A stretch of 64,000 nt of DNA from Cannabis sativa (lineage: Eukaryota > Streptophyta > Magnoliopsida > Rosales > Cannabaceae): assembly GCF_029168945.1 (NCBI RefSeq), contig NC_083605.1, positions 7,075,280 through 7,139,279 on the forward strand, written 5' to 3'. Below are positions 26,400-36,505 of this stretch, in pieces. The stretch's first letter is position 1; each line of letters opens with the position of its first letter. Position numbers and translations under genes: made by a program. Below the pieces are notes generated by a model. It was given only the letters and a program-made list of their open reading frames with translations. It was not told the DNA's origin and searched no databases.

Positions 26400-26930
26400 T
26401 AAGATGTGGAATTAGGAGTTTTTGTAGTGCGAGTGGTGTAGGTTATAGTTTTTTTTAAAACCAAACTGTTTATACAGATTTTGTAAATTTTTAAATTACA
26501 ATCGCACCGCGAAAATACGGTGTGGTACAGTTTATATTATCACTATTATCAAACATTTTTATGAAAAATTTAAAATCAAACTAATAAAACTTTAACAATA
26601 CAAAACAAAAAATCTTATGAAAGTTTTAACATTATAAAATGCATAATAATCATCAAGTTATTATATTAAATTGTCTCTAAAAATAAAATAATATACACTT
26701 ATTATATATATTTGTTTTTATATGAAAAAAAAAAGAAATAAAAATCATATTTTAAAAATTGATAACTTTGTAATATATAGTGTGGTGCGATTTGAACTGC
26801 AATTATTAAATTAAAACTTGCACACTGTACCGCACCACAAAAAATTTTAAACTGCATTTTTTATGTAGTGTGGTGCGATAAAGGTGATTTGTGCAATATG
26901 AACAATTTGATGAACACCCCTATGTAGAAC
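26400..26930. mobile_element. hAT-like element fragment
   Basis: It shares CGGTGTGGTACAGTTT, TAGTGTGGTGCGAT and the terminal GATGAACACCCCTA with the element at 12.6-13.9 kb. The right end is near 26922 and the left end is blurred. Non-coding. Confidence 0.55.
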
Positions 26931-27379
26931 TGTTAGACATCCCAAACAAAGAGGCCAACGCAACCTCCATGAAACCATCTCTCTTGCACCCAAGCACAAG
27001 AAGCCCCACACCCAAAGTAAGAAGTTACATGCATGAGATAGTGTTAGAATTTAGTGAGGTGTAATTAGGGTACATGAGTTCTATCACAAATAAAAAGAAT
27101 AACATCTTTATCTTATATAGATATTATATTTTATATATGGTATATTATTTTCACACTATAACATAATGTTGTTGGAGTAGAAGAGGAGGCAAGGGAATAG
27201 AAACACAACCTACAAACATAAAGACCCTCTTGATCAAAGCCTTACAGAGCCTAGAGAGTAGAGACAAGCAAACAAAGCCTCAGCTCAGCCGCCAAGAAGG
27301 ATTAAAACCAAAAAAAGTTGTACGATGTAAACGCAATTACATATTTGAGAGAGGACAATTTCTTGTTTTATTATTGAGT

Positions 27380-27710
27380 AAAATACTTAAGTTTAATTTT
27401 CAGTTGCAAATAAATACCTAAATTTAATTTTTATCGTTAATAATACTTAAGTTATATTTCTAAAATTATATAATTACCTAGCCGTAAAATGTTAAGTCAT
27501 ATCCACATGTCATTTTCTTATTGGTATATTTAAACTAATTTTTTTAAATAATAAAAATTTAATGACTTGGACCAATCAGGGATTGCTACGTGACAATTTA
27601 TTTAATCAGTACCTATAGAAGTTCTAAAATTATAACTTAAGTATTATTAGCGCCAAAAATTAAACTTAAGTATATTTGTAATTGGGAGTTAAACTTAAGT
27701 ATTTATGGTA
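27380..27710. mobile_element. Palindromic MITE
   Basis: ACTTAAGTTTAATTTTC at the left is mirrored by AATTAAACTTAAGTAT on the right, with further inward pairing (AATAATACTTAAGTTATA against TATAACTTAAGTATTATT). Same family as the short hairpin at 1.6 kb. Non-coding. Confidence 0.65.
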
Positions 27711-27906
27711 CAAATTACTGTTAATTATTTATTTGGTTTATATCTATATATTACGTAAGCGTTAATGCGTTATTATGAGTTCGAATTGGCCAAAAGCATT
27801 TATTATTTTATATAACGAAATATATATTCTTATAACTATTAAAATAATAAGTGAGTTGATCAATCGGTTTTTAATTATTAGAAACTAAATTACATCAAAC
27901 TTAATT

Positions 27907-28860
27907 TATTGTATTAGATATTGCTTAGGCCTATTACTTAAGCCCACCTGGTTATTGGGCTGCCTACTACATGTTATTTGTACAGATAATACCTAATAAC
28001 TAAAAAGTCATTTTCAGACTTTAGATTAATTTTTGAATAGAGAGTTTCCCTCTTTAATACTCTAATATGGTATCAGAGCATCAGTTTCTGTGTCCATGGC
28101 TTTTTGCCATTTTGGGTCTTTAGTTGCCATTTTATAGCTGGTGGGTTTAGCAATGGAGTGGGCAGCAAGAATTGTTGTACGAAAGTGTTGTGTTAACCTA
28201 TTATAAGACAGATATTTATTAATGGGGTAAGCAGTGGACATAGTAGCAGTGGTATTGCAAATGTAATCTGAAAGACGTTTAGGTTTAGATAAGGTTCTTC
28301 CTGTTTTTGAAGTGACAGGAGAAGTAATTATTGATTCCCTGGGTGTGGATGGAACTTCATCAGGAGGCGGGACATGTGTGTTGATGTCATGCACACTTTG
28401 AGGAATGTCCATTGTATGAGATAGAGTGACATCATGGTCGGGAACAGATTCATGCTCCTCAGAAGGGTGTTGAGATGGTCCTGTAGAGGACAGTAAAGAA
28501 TGTGAGAGTAATTGATTTGTAGAATTAGGAGAGTTAGTGTCAGATAGTGGAAAGATATCTTAAAGCTAATACATGTCACTACCAAAAACAACGTAGCAGA
28601 TATTTTTACAAAACCCATTTTTCCCTCTTATTTTCATACACTTGTAACCAAGATGAACTTAAGAAACTTATACAGTTCATCTTGAAGGGGGGTATTAGAT
28701 ATTGCTTAGGCCCATTACTTAAGGCCACTTGGTTATTGGGCTGCCTACTGTATATATATCCTTATTTGTACAGATAATACCTAATAAATAAAAAGTCATT
28801 TTCAGACTTCAGATTCATTTTCGAATAGAGAGTTTTCCTCTCTAATACTTTAATATATTG
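27907..28860 (+). mobile_element. Miniature copia-type LTR element with internal inversion
   Basis: Left LTR 27912-28067 and right LTR 28693-28855 (about 160 bp, TATTAGATATTGC...TAATA) are flanked by the 5-bp duplication TATTG (27907-27911, 28856-28860). A primer-binding site TGGTATCAGAGC, complementary to initiator tRNA-Met, directly follows the left LTR (28068-28079), and a purine tract GAAGGGGGG (28684-28692) precedes the right one. The internal part is only about 625 bp. Near its right end, plus-strand code for the end of RNase H (NVADIFTKP) survives. About 28080-28560, however, codes on the minus strand for the copia linker between integrase and RT (DPKWQKAMDTE). It is a deleted, inverted derivative and cannot encode its own enzymes. 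Confidence 0.9.
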
Positions 28861-29285
28861 AAACTTAAGTTTTGATTAAAGTACACAAGGAGAATATTTA
28901 ATGTGTTTTTTTTTTTTTGTTTGCAAAAAGGTGACAAAATTTAGTACCAATATATATAGAACTCGATTTGGCATAATTTCTAAAAAAGCTAAATGATATT
29001 TTCTGGAAAAAAAAGTTGTACAACAAATGTATTTGGCAAATCATTAAAAAATAGTTTATTTCTAAAAAAAAAATATTATTATTATAGATAAAATAATATT
29101 TAAACCTTTATTTTTTTTTTTTACAAAAATATATATTTTATATTTTTCATAATTTTGTGTTAACAAACCATAACAACTTAAAGATTTTTTTTTCTCTTTT
29201 TCTTAATAATCTATAGTCTCTTATATATTCGTTTTTTTTAAAAAAAAAAATAGATATGATAAAATATAATTTGAAAATACTATGA
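28861..29285. other. AT-rich intergenic DNA
   Basis: Poly-T and poly-A runs and low-complexity sequence. No gene or transposon end is recognised. Confidence 0.4.
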
Positions 29286-29684
29286 ATTGAATTTTCAACG
29301 TACTTGAAAGTCCATTGATAATTTAGGTGTGGTAGATACTCGCACAACATCTCCTATTTATAAATTTGCACATGCCTTTATACAATAAGATACAAAATTA
29401 TGGATTCTTGAAATAAGAATTAAAGTAGTGGAGGAAAAATAAGACTCTTTGGGTAAGCAGAAGTAGGTAAAATAATACTCATTATGAATGATCGATATTG
29501 TCAAAGCTCATAGAGGCATACCCGTATTTGGCAGAGTAGGTGAACATAATCGTGAAGGAAATAATCTTTACATGGAAATGAAAAAATCTATCGTAACAAA
29601 TGAATAAAATATTGCTGAATTAAAAATAGCTATAGTGTATGGTCAGGTGAATGAACCACTAGCTGGGGCTCGTATGAGAATTTG
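29286..29684 (+). pseudogene. atpB: Nuclear copy of plastid atpB fragment (NUPT)
   Basis: About 400 bp of decayed chloroplast ATP synthase beta-subunit gene in the plus orientation. Recognisable in order: IFNV, NLG-VDTRTTSPI, AFIQ-DTKL, IKVV, GGKI, a P-loop relic (A-VGK), [21 protein letters not shown], and VYGQVNEP-AGARMR. Several in-frame stops, a deletion of about eight codons after IKVV, and frame slips show it is dead. NEXNIAE and LYMEMK favour the plastid gene over the mitochondrial-type nuclear paralogue. The right end meets the first LTR of the TRIM array. Confidence 0.88.
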
Positions 29685-30724
29685 TTAGAATTTAAGATAA
29701 GATGAATGAGGTTTTATCTCAAAACCAATTGGCAATAGGAGGAGTAGTTCATTCATCTTATATATGGTAATTTATTTTCACACATTAACAATGTGAGACT
29801 GACTCTAATACACCCTCCTCGCGTTTAGCTTGAAAAGTGTGGGTATAATGAAATGAACGACCTTTAAGAGACTACAGGGTCAAACGTAACATTTGAAGGA
29901 ATCTCTCAAGGCGAAATATCGAGAACTTGCAGGTGTGTACGTGTCAGGAAATTTGTAGATTTTTAAACAGGTGAAAGACTCTAATACTGTAAATTGGGAC
30001 ACATTGGCTGAAAAGTCTCAAATGGAGGTTAAAGGGGAGACAACAAAAATTTTTAAGTTTGGCTTGTTTTTTAGACTGACGACATTTTAGGCTCACAATG
30101 GATCACAAATGACTCTTTTATGGCTCGTCTTTTTAGACCAGCAGACATTTGGACTCACAACAGATCACAAGCGGCTCTGATACCATGTTAGAATTTGGAA
30201 TAAAAGTGGCTAAGGTACATGTGATTCCATCTCAAAACTAATTGGCAATGAGAGGAGTAGCTCATTTATCTTATATATGACAATTTACATATTAGCAATG
30301 TGAGACTAACTCTAATACACCATTCTCACGTTCAGGTTTAAAAAGTGTGAGAAATTTATGGATTTTGAAATAGGTCAAAGATCGTAACACTTGAAACTGG
30401 CACATTGGCCGAAAGGTTCCAAATAGAAGTTTAAAGGGAAAGCGGGAAAGTTCTTAAGTTTTCCTCGTCTTTATGGACGAGCGATACTTTGGGCTAACAA
30501 CAGATCATAAACGGCTCTTTTATGGCTTGTCTTTTTAGACCATAGACATTTTTGGCTCACAACGGATCACAAGCGATTCTAATACCATATTAGAATTTGG
30601 AATAAGATGTATGAGATTCCATCTCAAAACCAATTAGCATTTAGCAATGAGAGGAGTAACACATTCATCTTATATGTGATAATTTATTTCTACACATTAG
30701 CAATGTGAGACTAACTCTAATAGA
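29683..30724 (-). mobile_element. Tandem TRIM array (three LTRs, two internal regions)
   Basis: Three related LTRs of about 130-137 bp lie at 29683-29812, 30186-30319 and 30588-30724 (TGTTAGAATTT...CTCTAATACA on the plus strand). They are separated by two related internal regions of about 370 and 270 bp. Read on the minus strand, TGGTATCAGAGCCGC, the initiator-tRNA-Met primer-binding site, follows the LTR at 30186, and a mutated copy follows the LTR at 30588. The internal regions have no coding capacity. This is the LTR-internal-LTR-internal-LTR form known for terminal-repeat retrotransposons in miniature. Repeated GGCTCACAACGGATCAC words mark the two internal units as homologous. Confidence 0.82.
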
Positions 30725-31885
30725 CTTGATTTAACTTTTGTAACTATCAAATGCATAAAATATATATTTTTTTTTATTTGAATAAACTAAAATTATAATA
30801 TTATTTTTATTATAATTAGAATCTTAATCATTTATAATACTTTAAAATCTATAATTTATTAAACATTATCAATATTTTTTTTTCTAACTTAGTTACATTT
30901 GTTTTTTCTCATTTCTATAATTATTTTTTCTCAAAATACAATTGTACCAAACTAGCTCATAATGTGATTTATACTTGTAACAAGTCATTGCTCGTGGTGA
31001 TTGATTGTCAAGATGTTATTGGCTCCTTGTGGTAAGATTAGAAATTAGATATATGAAGTTAAGGGATTAATATGTGTTGTAATTGTATATCAAAAAAAAA
31101 ATAGACATGTTCTAATTGTATCATACAATACATGCATGCAAGAAGAAAAAAAATGATCACAATATTATTATCATTATTAGTTTAACATTAATTAAGGGTT
31201 AAATATTGTTCATAGTTTTTTTTTTTAAATAATAATTTGGACTTTTTTCAATTTTAACTAAAAAAAGTAACAATATTACAAAAATACTTCCACTTGATCA
31301 AATAAACAAATATACAGCCCAAATAAAAAAAAAATACACAAATACTACTTACACACACCTTCATCCTAGGATCCATGCTTCCTCGGCAACTATCGCGCAA
31401 CCATCGCACAACTATGCAGCAACCCAACATAATTGAAATAAAAATTCAAACAGATTGAAAACCACCATTACTTCTGGCGACTTTACTTGAGAAGACCACC
31501 ATAATCAATCAAAGCAGAGGCTGCTTCAAATTCATAAAAAAAAGTGTAGAAAAACTACTACGAAACTAAAATTCAACTGGAAATAAAGTTTAATTTGCAT
31601 AAAACTAATGTCGTGAAACTTCAATTTTTTGATCCATGAAAGGCAGATCTCAAAAAGTTAAACTGGAGTTCCCAAACAATCCAACTCAAGTATAATCCAA
31701 AAAAAAATTACATTAATACTATATTAAAATGTTTATCCTGGTGTATTTTTGTTATTTTTTTAAATTTCTAATGGTGAATTTATTCATATTAAATCATTAA
31801 GAGACATGTAGATAGAGTTATGTACATGGAAACACTGTTCTGATTTTAATGTTTCACAACAATTGCATTACAGTTGTTTAAATAT
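30725..31885. other. Intergenic DNA, no gene seen
   Basis: AT-rich sequence with simple A/T runs. A weakly repetitive GCAACTATCGCGCAACC stretch near 31385 anticipates the array at 31.9 kb. No ORF resembles a known protein. Confidence 0.4.
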
Positions 31886-31894
31886 TTTGTTACA

Positions 31895-32090
31895 GTTATT
31901 TCGTCTGATTGAAACCCTCGTCTGATGCAACATTCAGCCAACCACCCAGCAACCACCCAGAAACTTTCGTCTGATGCAACCTTCGGCCAACCGCCTAGCA
32001 ACCACCCTGCAACCATCGTGTGATTGAAACATTCGTCTGATGCAACTACCGCGCAACCACGCAGCAACCACCTTCCAACCATCGTCTGAT
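31895..32090. repeat. Degenerate minisatellite (TCGTCTGATGCAAC)
   Basis: Three imperfect copies of a roughly 60-70 bp unit containing TTCGTCTGATGCAAC, AGCAACCACC and CAACCATCGTCTGATTG. The minus-strand frame across it is repeat-derived and not a supported gene. Confidence 0.7.
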
Positions 32091-32391
32091 TGTGTAAGTG
32101 GTATTTTGGTAATTCAAATCACATAAAAGGTATAAATGTTGTTTTTACCTTATGGAGGTATTTTTGTAAATAAAATATCAATTTATATTTTCTATGTAGT
32201 AATTCCTAATAATTTTGATCCTATATTTTTTTAAAATAATACAAAATAATACCTTAAACTCAATTTTTATCAAAATAAAATATAATAATATAATTTGGAG
32301 GTATTATGACCCATGTGGTTAAATTTTTTACATTTGTTCGTACTAAAAATTGACTTTTAAGTTCATTATTTTAAAGAAATGAATAAAAATT

Positions 32392-33090
32392 TGTTGCCCT
32401 TAATTTTGCCCAAAATACGTGGACCAATGCGACTGCGACACGTGGATTTGAGGAATATGGTTCTGAAATAATTTGACTAAGTCTTTTTGGATCAAGAGTA
32501 TCAGCAAGAAAATACCTCCCGAAGAAGATGCGAGGGGTCCACGTACTCCCGGAGGACAGAGCTATGGCAAAGCACCTCCGGGAGGCACCAGACCCCATTT
32601 GAACGGTCACCTCGCATTTAATGCCGTATGGGAGAAGGCGTATTGAAACTGCCATAAGCATTAAGTCTGACGTCGTAACCCCTCTTTTGCAGCTATTACG
32701 CTATGATTAATAAGCCTAGTGACGGCTACTTTATGAGAGATCACATCAGTCAAGAAGGGATAAAGGATTACATCTACCTAACGCCTAAGATACCTAGGGT
32801 ATAGGTCATGTATTTCCCATTTTATATCTGCTGGGAATGTGTGCCCCTACTGAAAATAGAGAGAAAGACATGTAGTTCGGTTCTAGGGATCACCTCAGAA
32901 AAACACTATAAATACCCCCCAAACACATTAAGACAGGAGTCGAGAATTCTAAGGTTCATAAGAACCAAAGAGAGAAAAACTACCAAGAACATTCTCTGTA
33001 ATAAATACTCTCATAAATACAAAAGGCTCGTAGACTAAGGCTCATTAATGCCCTAACCACGTAAAAATCTCATGCATTAAACTTTCTACA
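32392..33090 (+). mobile_element. LTR fragment, Ty3/gypsy-like
   Basis: A relatively GC-rich 0.7-kb block beginning TGTTGCCCTTAATTTTGCCC. It contains GACGTCGTAACCCC, a TATAAATA at 32907-32914 and a transcript-leader-like end (AATAAATACTCTCATAAATAC). The composition and the TATA-plus-leader layout are LTR-like. TG...CA ends can be placed at 32392 and 33090 but no target duplication matches, so boundaries are tentative. The short minus-strand frame in it is not supported as a gene. Confidence 0.5.
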
Positions 33091-33103
33091 GCTTTCTTAT
33101 ATA

Positions 33104-33666
33104 TTATTAAAGGGAATTTTGATTTTATATACTTAAAAAATTAAAAAATTTTATTATTAAACCAAAAACCTAAACCCTAAAAAAACTATGCCTTTTTTTT
33201 CAAAACCCCAAAAATACCCCCTCACATTTCAAATCCTAATCTCAGCCTCTCTCTTCCTCTCTCTCGGTGAGCCTCCTCAACCCACAAAAACCCGAAGTTG
33301 TGCTCATGGTGACGGCGCACGGCGCAGGCAACTTCGACCCAGCCCATTGACGACGAGCACACCCATGGTGACCCAGCCAATCGATGATGAGCCCACCCAC
33401 GCCGAACCGAAACCATGTTCTTCATTTTTTTTTTGTTTTGTTAAAAAGGTTAGTTAGATTTATTGTGTTTGTGATTTTGTTTTGGATTGTTTGTGAAACC
33501 TATTATTTGTTAGATCTAAGAAATTTTGGGTGGAATGGGTGGATTCGAATCTGCAAATTTTTTTGGGGAAGAAGACAGTCCGATGGGGTCGGTCTGATGG
33601 TCCCGATGGGTCCGGTCCGATGGTCCGATTGTCCGATGGGTCCAGTCCGATGGTCTTGGCTGGATG

Positions 33667-33697
<31 letters not shown>

Positions 33698-33804
33698 GGC
33701 TCGGGTCCGATGGTCTTGGGCCGGATTTTTTTTTTTTTTTTTTTTTTTTTAATTTTTGGCTCTCGGGTCCGATGGGCCCGATGGGTCCGATGGTCTTGGC
33801 CGGA

Positions 33805-33841
<37 letters not shown>

Positions 33842-34261
33842 GGCTCTGGGTCCGATGGACCCGATGGGACCCCCGATGGGACCCCCGATGGGACCCCCGA
33901 TGGGTCCAATGCTCATTCGGCTGGGATTTTTTTTTGGGTTTTGGTCCGATACACGATGGTGGGGGGTGACGGGAGAGGGTCCTAGCTACGAGGTGGAGAG
34001 GGGGGTTGGGTCGGGTCGTAGGCGGTGGTGAGGGGGTGACGGCGCGGTGGTGTGTTGGGGTTTGAATGGTGTGGGGTGTTAGGTTGAGAGAAAAGCTAGA
34101 GAGATAGAGGAAGAGAGAGAGTTGGGGTGTTAGTTATGTGAGGGTTATTTTTGGGTTTTTCATAAAAGTGTCATATTTTTTTTTTTATTTTAAAATGTAT
34201 TGGTTTAGGTATAAAATATTAGAGTTTTTAAAGTATAATTTTTCAAATTTCCCTTATTAAA
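33104..34261. mobile_element. TIR element with 8-bp TSD carrying minisatellite
   Basis: Imperfect inverted ends, GGGAATTTTGATTTTATATAC (33112) and AAGTATAATTTTTCAAATTTCCC (ending 34253), are flanked by TTATTAAA on both sides (33104-33111, 34254-34261). Similarity of the arms extends over about 130 bp (AAAACCCCAAAAATACCCC against its complement). The centre is GC-rich simple repeat. Frames through it give homopolymeric Phe and Gly-Pro-Met runs and are not genes. Superfamily is uncertain (hAT or Mutator by TSD length). Confidence 0.68.
33575..33920. repeat. GATGGGTCC minisatellite with long poly-T tracts
   Basis: Three copies of a 65-75 bp unit (TGGTCTTGGCCGGAT, then 23-31 T, then AAATTTTTGGCTC, then GGGTCCGATGG) lie among shorter GATGGGTCC and GATGGGACCCCC repeats. 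The poly-T runs lie at about 33667, 33727 and 33808. Such tracts are prone to assembly and length error. Confidence 0.88.
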
Positions 34262-35319
34262 TTGGTTGCCGAAAATTTCGGTCAACAAAATTGAATCCAT
34301 AATACTATTTTATATTATTTTAAAAAATATAAGATTAAATTTATTATTTAATAAAATAAATAATTAAATCAATAATTTTTTTTAAAAAATCCAAAATAAT
34401 ATTTATTAAAAAAAAATGACATATAGCCATAAAATTCAATCTAACATCGAATTAAAGGACATAAAAACTAGTTCTAGCCCAACGACTAATAAAAAAAAAG
34501 TTGACTCAAAATTTTAGAAAAAAAAAACATACTAAATTGCTATTTTGTACCAAAAGAAAAAAAAAAAGAGTAAATCAAAGGCAACGAAATAATTAGTTTA
34601 ATTGATGATAGTGGTAGGACAAACCAATCAATACAAATATTAATTGGTTTGGTTTTGGTCGATGTATTGTGGATTGAAAGACTTAAAAAGATGGAAAAAT
34701 TTCACGTTAGTTCATATAATATAATTTTATTACATTAATCTTTTAATAATTATTTTCTTTCATTTTTAACTTATATTTTTTTTGTTGTTATTATTATTTA
34801 TGTACCAATTTTTATATTTTTATTTTGTTTATAAATTAATTGTGTTATAAATTATAATAAATGCAGAAGTAAGAACACATGCCAACAACTACACTCTATT
34901 ATTTACTACTGCATCTTGCATGTTAATCTCTATTTATAATATCTTATATTTTTACATTTTTTTTTTCACTATGTGCAATAAATTGCAATTTGAAGGGATT
35001 TTTTTTTTTTTTTTTTTTATCAAATGCTAATACTAATAATAATATTAAAGATGGCTTTGGAGAAAAAATTTAGCGTTCTTTTCTATACATGGAAACATAT
35101 TTTTATATAATACCAAGATGAATAATAATATATACCATAATGGAATATTTTAATTTATGATTGCATACTAGGAGTCAACATCATATTTTTATTGTTATAC
35201 TAAATATGTATATACTTTTTAGTACATAAATAAATGTATATAATGCATTCAAAAATATTATTACTTAACTACTTCTTGGTATATATGTCACCCAAAATTT
35301 TATATACTTTTTGTATCTA
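34262..35319. other. AT-rich intergenic DNA
   Basis: Low-complexity AT-rich sequence with poly-A/T runs. I see no gene, RNA or defined transposon in it. Confidence 0.45.
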
Positions 35320-35532
35320 TACTACTACAAATATAAGAATTCGCGACGGCCCCTATACCCTGTCATAGGCGACGATATTAAACCGCCGAAAAGTCCACAT
35401 TAGCGACGGTTTTAAACCGTCGCTTATTTTGCCCGTTTTACGACGGTCGTATAGGCGACAGTTATAGAAACCGATAAGAATACTTTAAACGACTGTTTAA
35501 AAATATCGAGAAAAACCATTTTTGTAGTAGTG
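35320..35532. mobile_element. CACTA-like MITE (~212 bp)
   Basis: ACTACTACAAATA at the left is mirrored by TTTTTGTAGTAGTG at the right. The interior carries inverted GCGACGG / CCGTCGC motifs, such as GCGACGGTTTTAAACCGTCGC split across a palindrome near 35404. The left terminal CA is lost or mutated and no 3-bp TSD is evident. Confidence 0.65.
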
Positions 35533-36230
35533 TTAGTATATAAATTTAATTTTATAACTACTTGTTGGTATATAATTATTATATTAGTATATAAATTCAA
35601 CTATATACTATCTACTCGTTGGTATTTAATTTTTTCTAAAATAACTACTAGTTAGTATGTATTTCACCCAATTTAATATATGAACAAAATAAGTAATAAT
35701 TACATATATTTTCAATAAAAAATGCTTAATATTTGGTCAATTTTATATATTTTTTTTTTGAGTGCAATTTATGCTAATCATGAATTGAATGAGTTACATG
35801 TTCCTACCAAATTAAAGGTAATAGCTTATCTTGATAATACATTTTATACTTTATGGTATTCACTTGACATGTTTCCTAATAAGCATCCTTGTGATTTAGA
35901 TATTTGGTTTGTTTTGACCAATTAAATTTGATCTTTGTTCTACTATTTTTAATTACGAGACCTATTTATAAAGCCACAAGATGTGATTGAGACGAGTAAG
36001 TATAAATTTGATGAGAATGTCAGTTACAAATTTAAAAGATTAGGTATATACATAATAAAGTTTATCATTATATTATAATATTTTTTTAAAGATATTTTTA
36101 AAATTAAGTACATATTGTTGTATAATTGTGTTAAATTCCCATTTTTAAAAGATTTACATTTGTGTTTTTTCTCAAAAAAAAAAAAAAGATTTACATTTGT
36201 GATAGTATTGGATCGGAGGTCCAAAACTAA
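35533..36230. other. Intergenic DNA upstream of TIMELESS
   Basis: AT-rich sequence. Short open frames (for example 35722-35925) have no recognisable family. No transposon end seen. Confidence 0.4.
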
Positions 36231-36231
36231 A

Positions 36232-36381
36232 TGGGCTCAAGCCCTGAGGATGTGGGCAATGAAATTGTGCCACGTCATTAGTCCTGAAAGTTTTCGGTAC
36301 TCCCTGCCGTAGTAGATTTTACGCTGCTACATACATCTGAAACTTAAAACGCGCGGGAAATTCTAGCTCTAAATTGGCGCC
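36232..36381 (+). promoter_or_regulatory. E2F sites and site-II motif upstream of TIMELESS
   Basis: GCGGGAAA at 36353-36360 is, on the other strand, TTTCCCGC, a perfect match to the plant E2F consensus TTTSSCGC. TTGGCGCC at 36374-36381 is a second, palindromic E2F-type site. TGGGCT at 36232-36237 matches the site-II element found in proliferation genes. All lie 125-275 bp before the start codon. E2F sites drive S-phase expression of plant replication genes, which fits this fork-protection gene. Binding itself is not shown. Confidence 0.72.
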
Positions 36382-36505
36382 ACAAAGCCCTAGACTAGAC
36401 ACAAGTATTTTTTCCCTTTCGTATTCGCTTTTGGTTTTCTTATTCAATTTTTCCTTTTGTTGGGGCGAAAATCCCTAATTCTCAATCTCCAAAGTGTCAG
36501 TAAAT

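Noticed and set aside
32371..32661. A 96-residue minus-strand gene
   Set aside because: It lies inside a GC-richer LTR-like block with a plus-strand TATA and leader layout, and shows no recognised domain.
33384..34031. Overlapping open frames with poly-Phe and Gly-Pro-Met runs
   Set aside because: They are translations of poly-T tracts and a GATGGGTCC minisatellite, with no start context, domain or splice structure.
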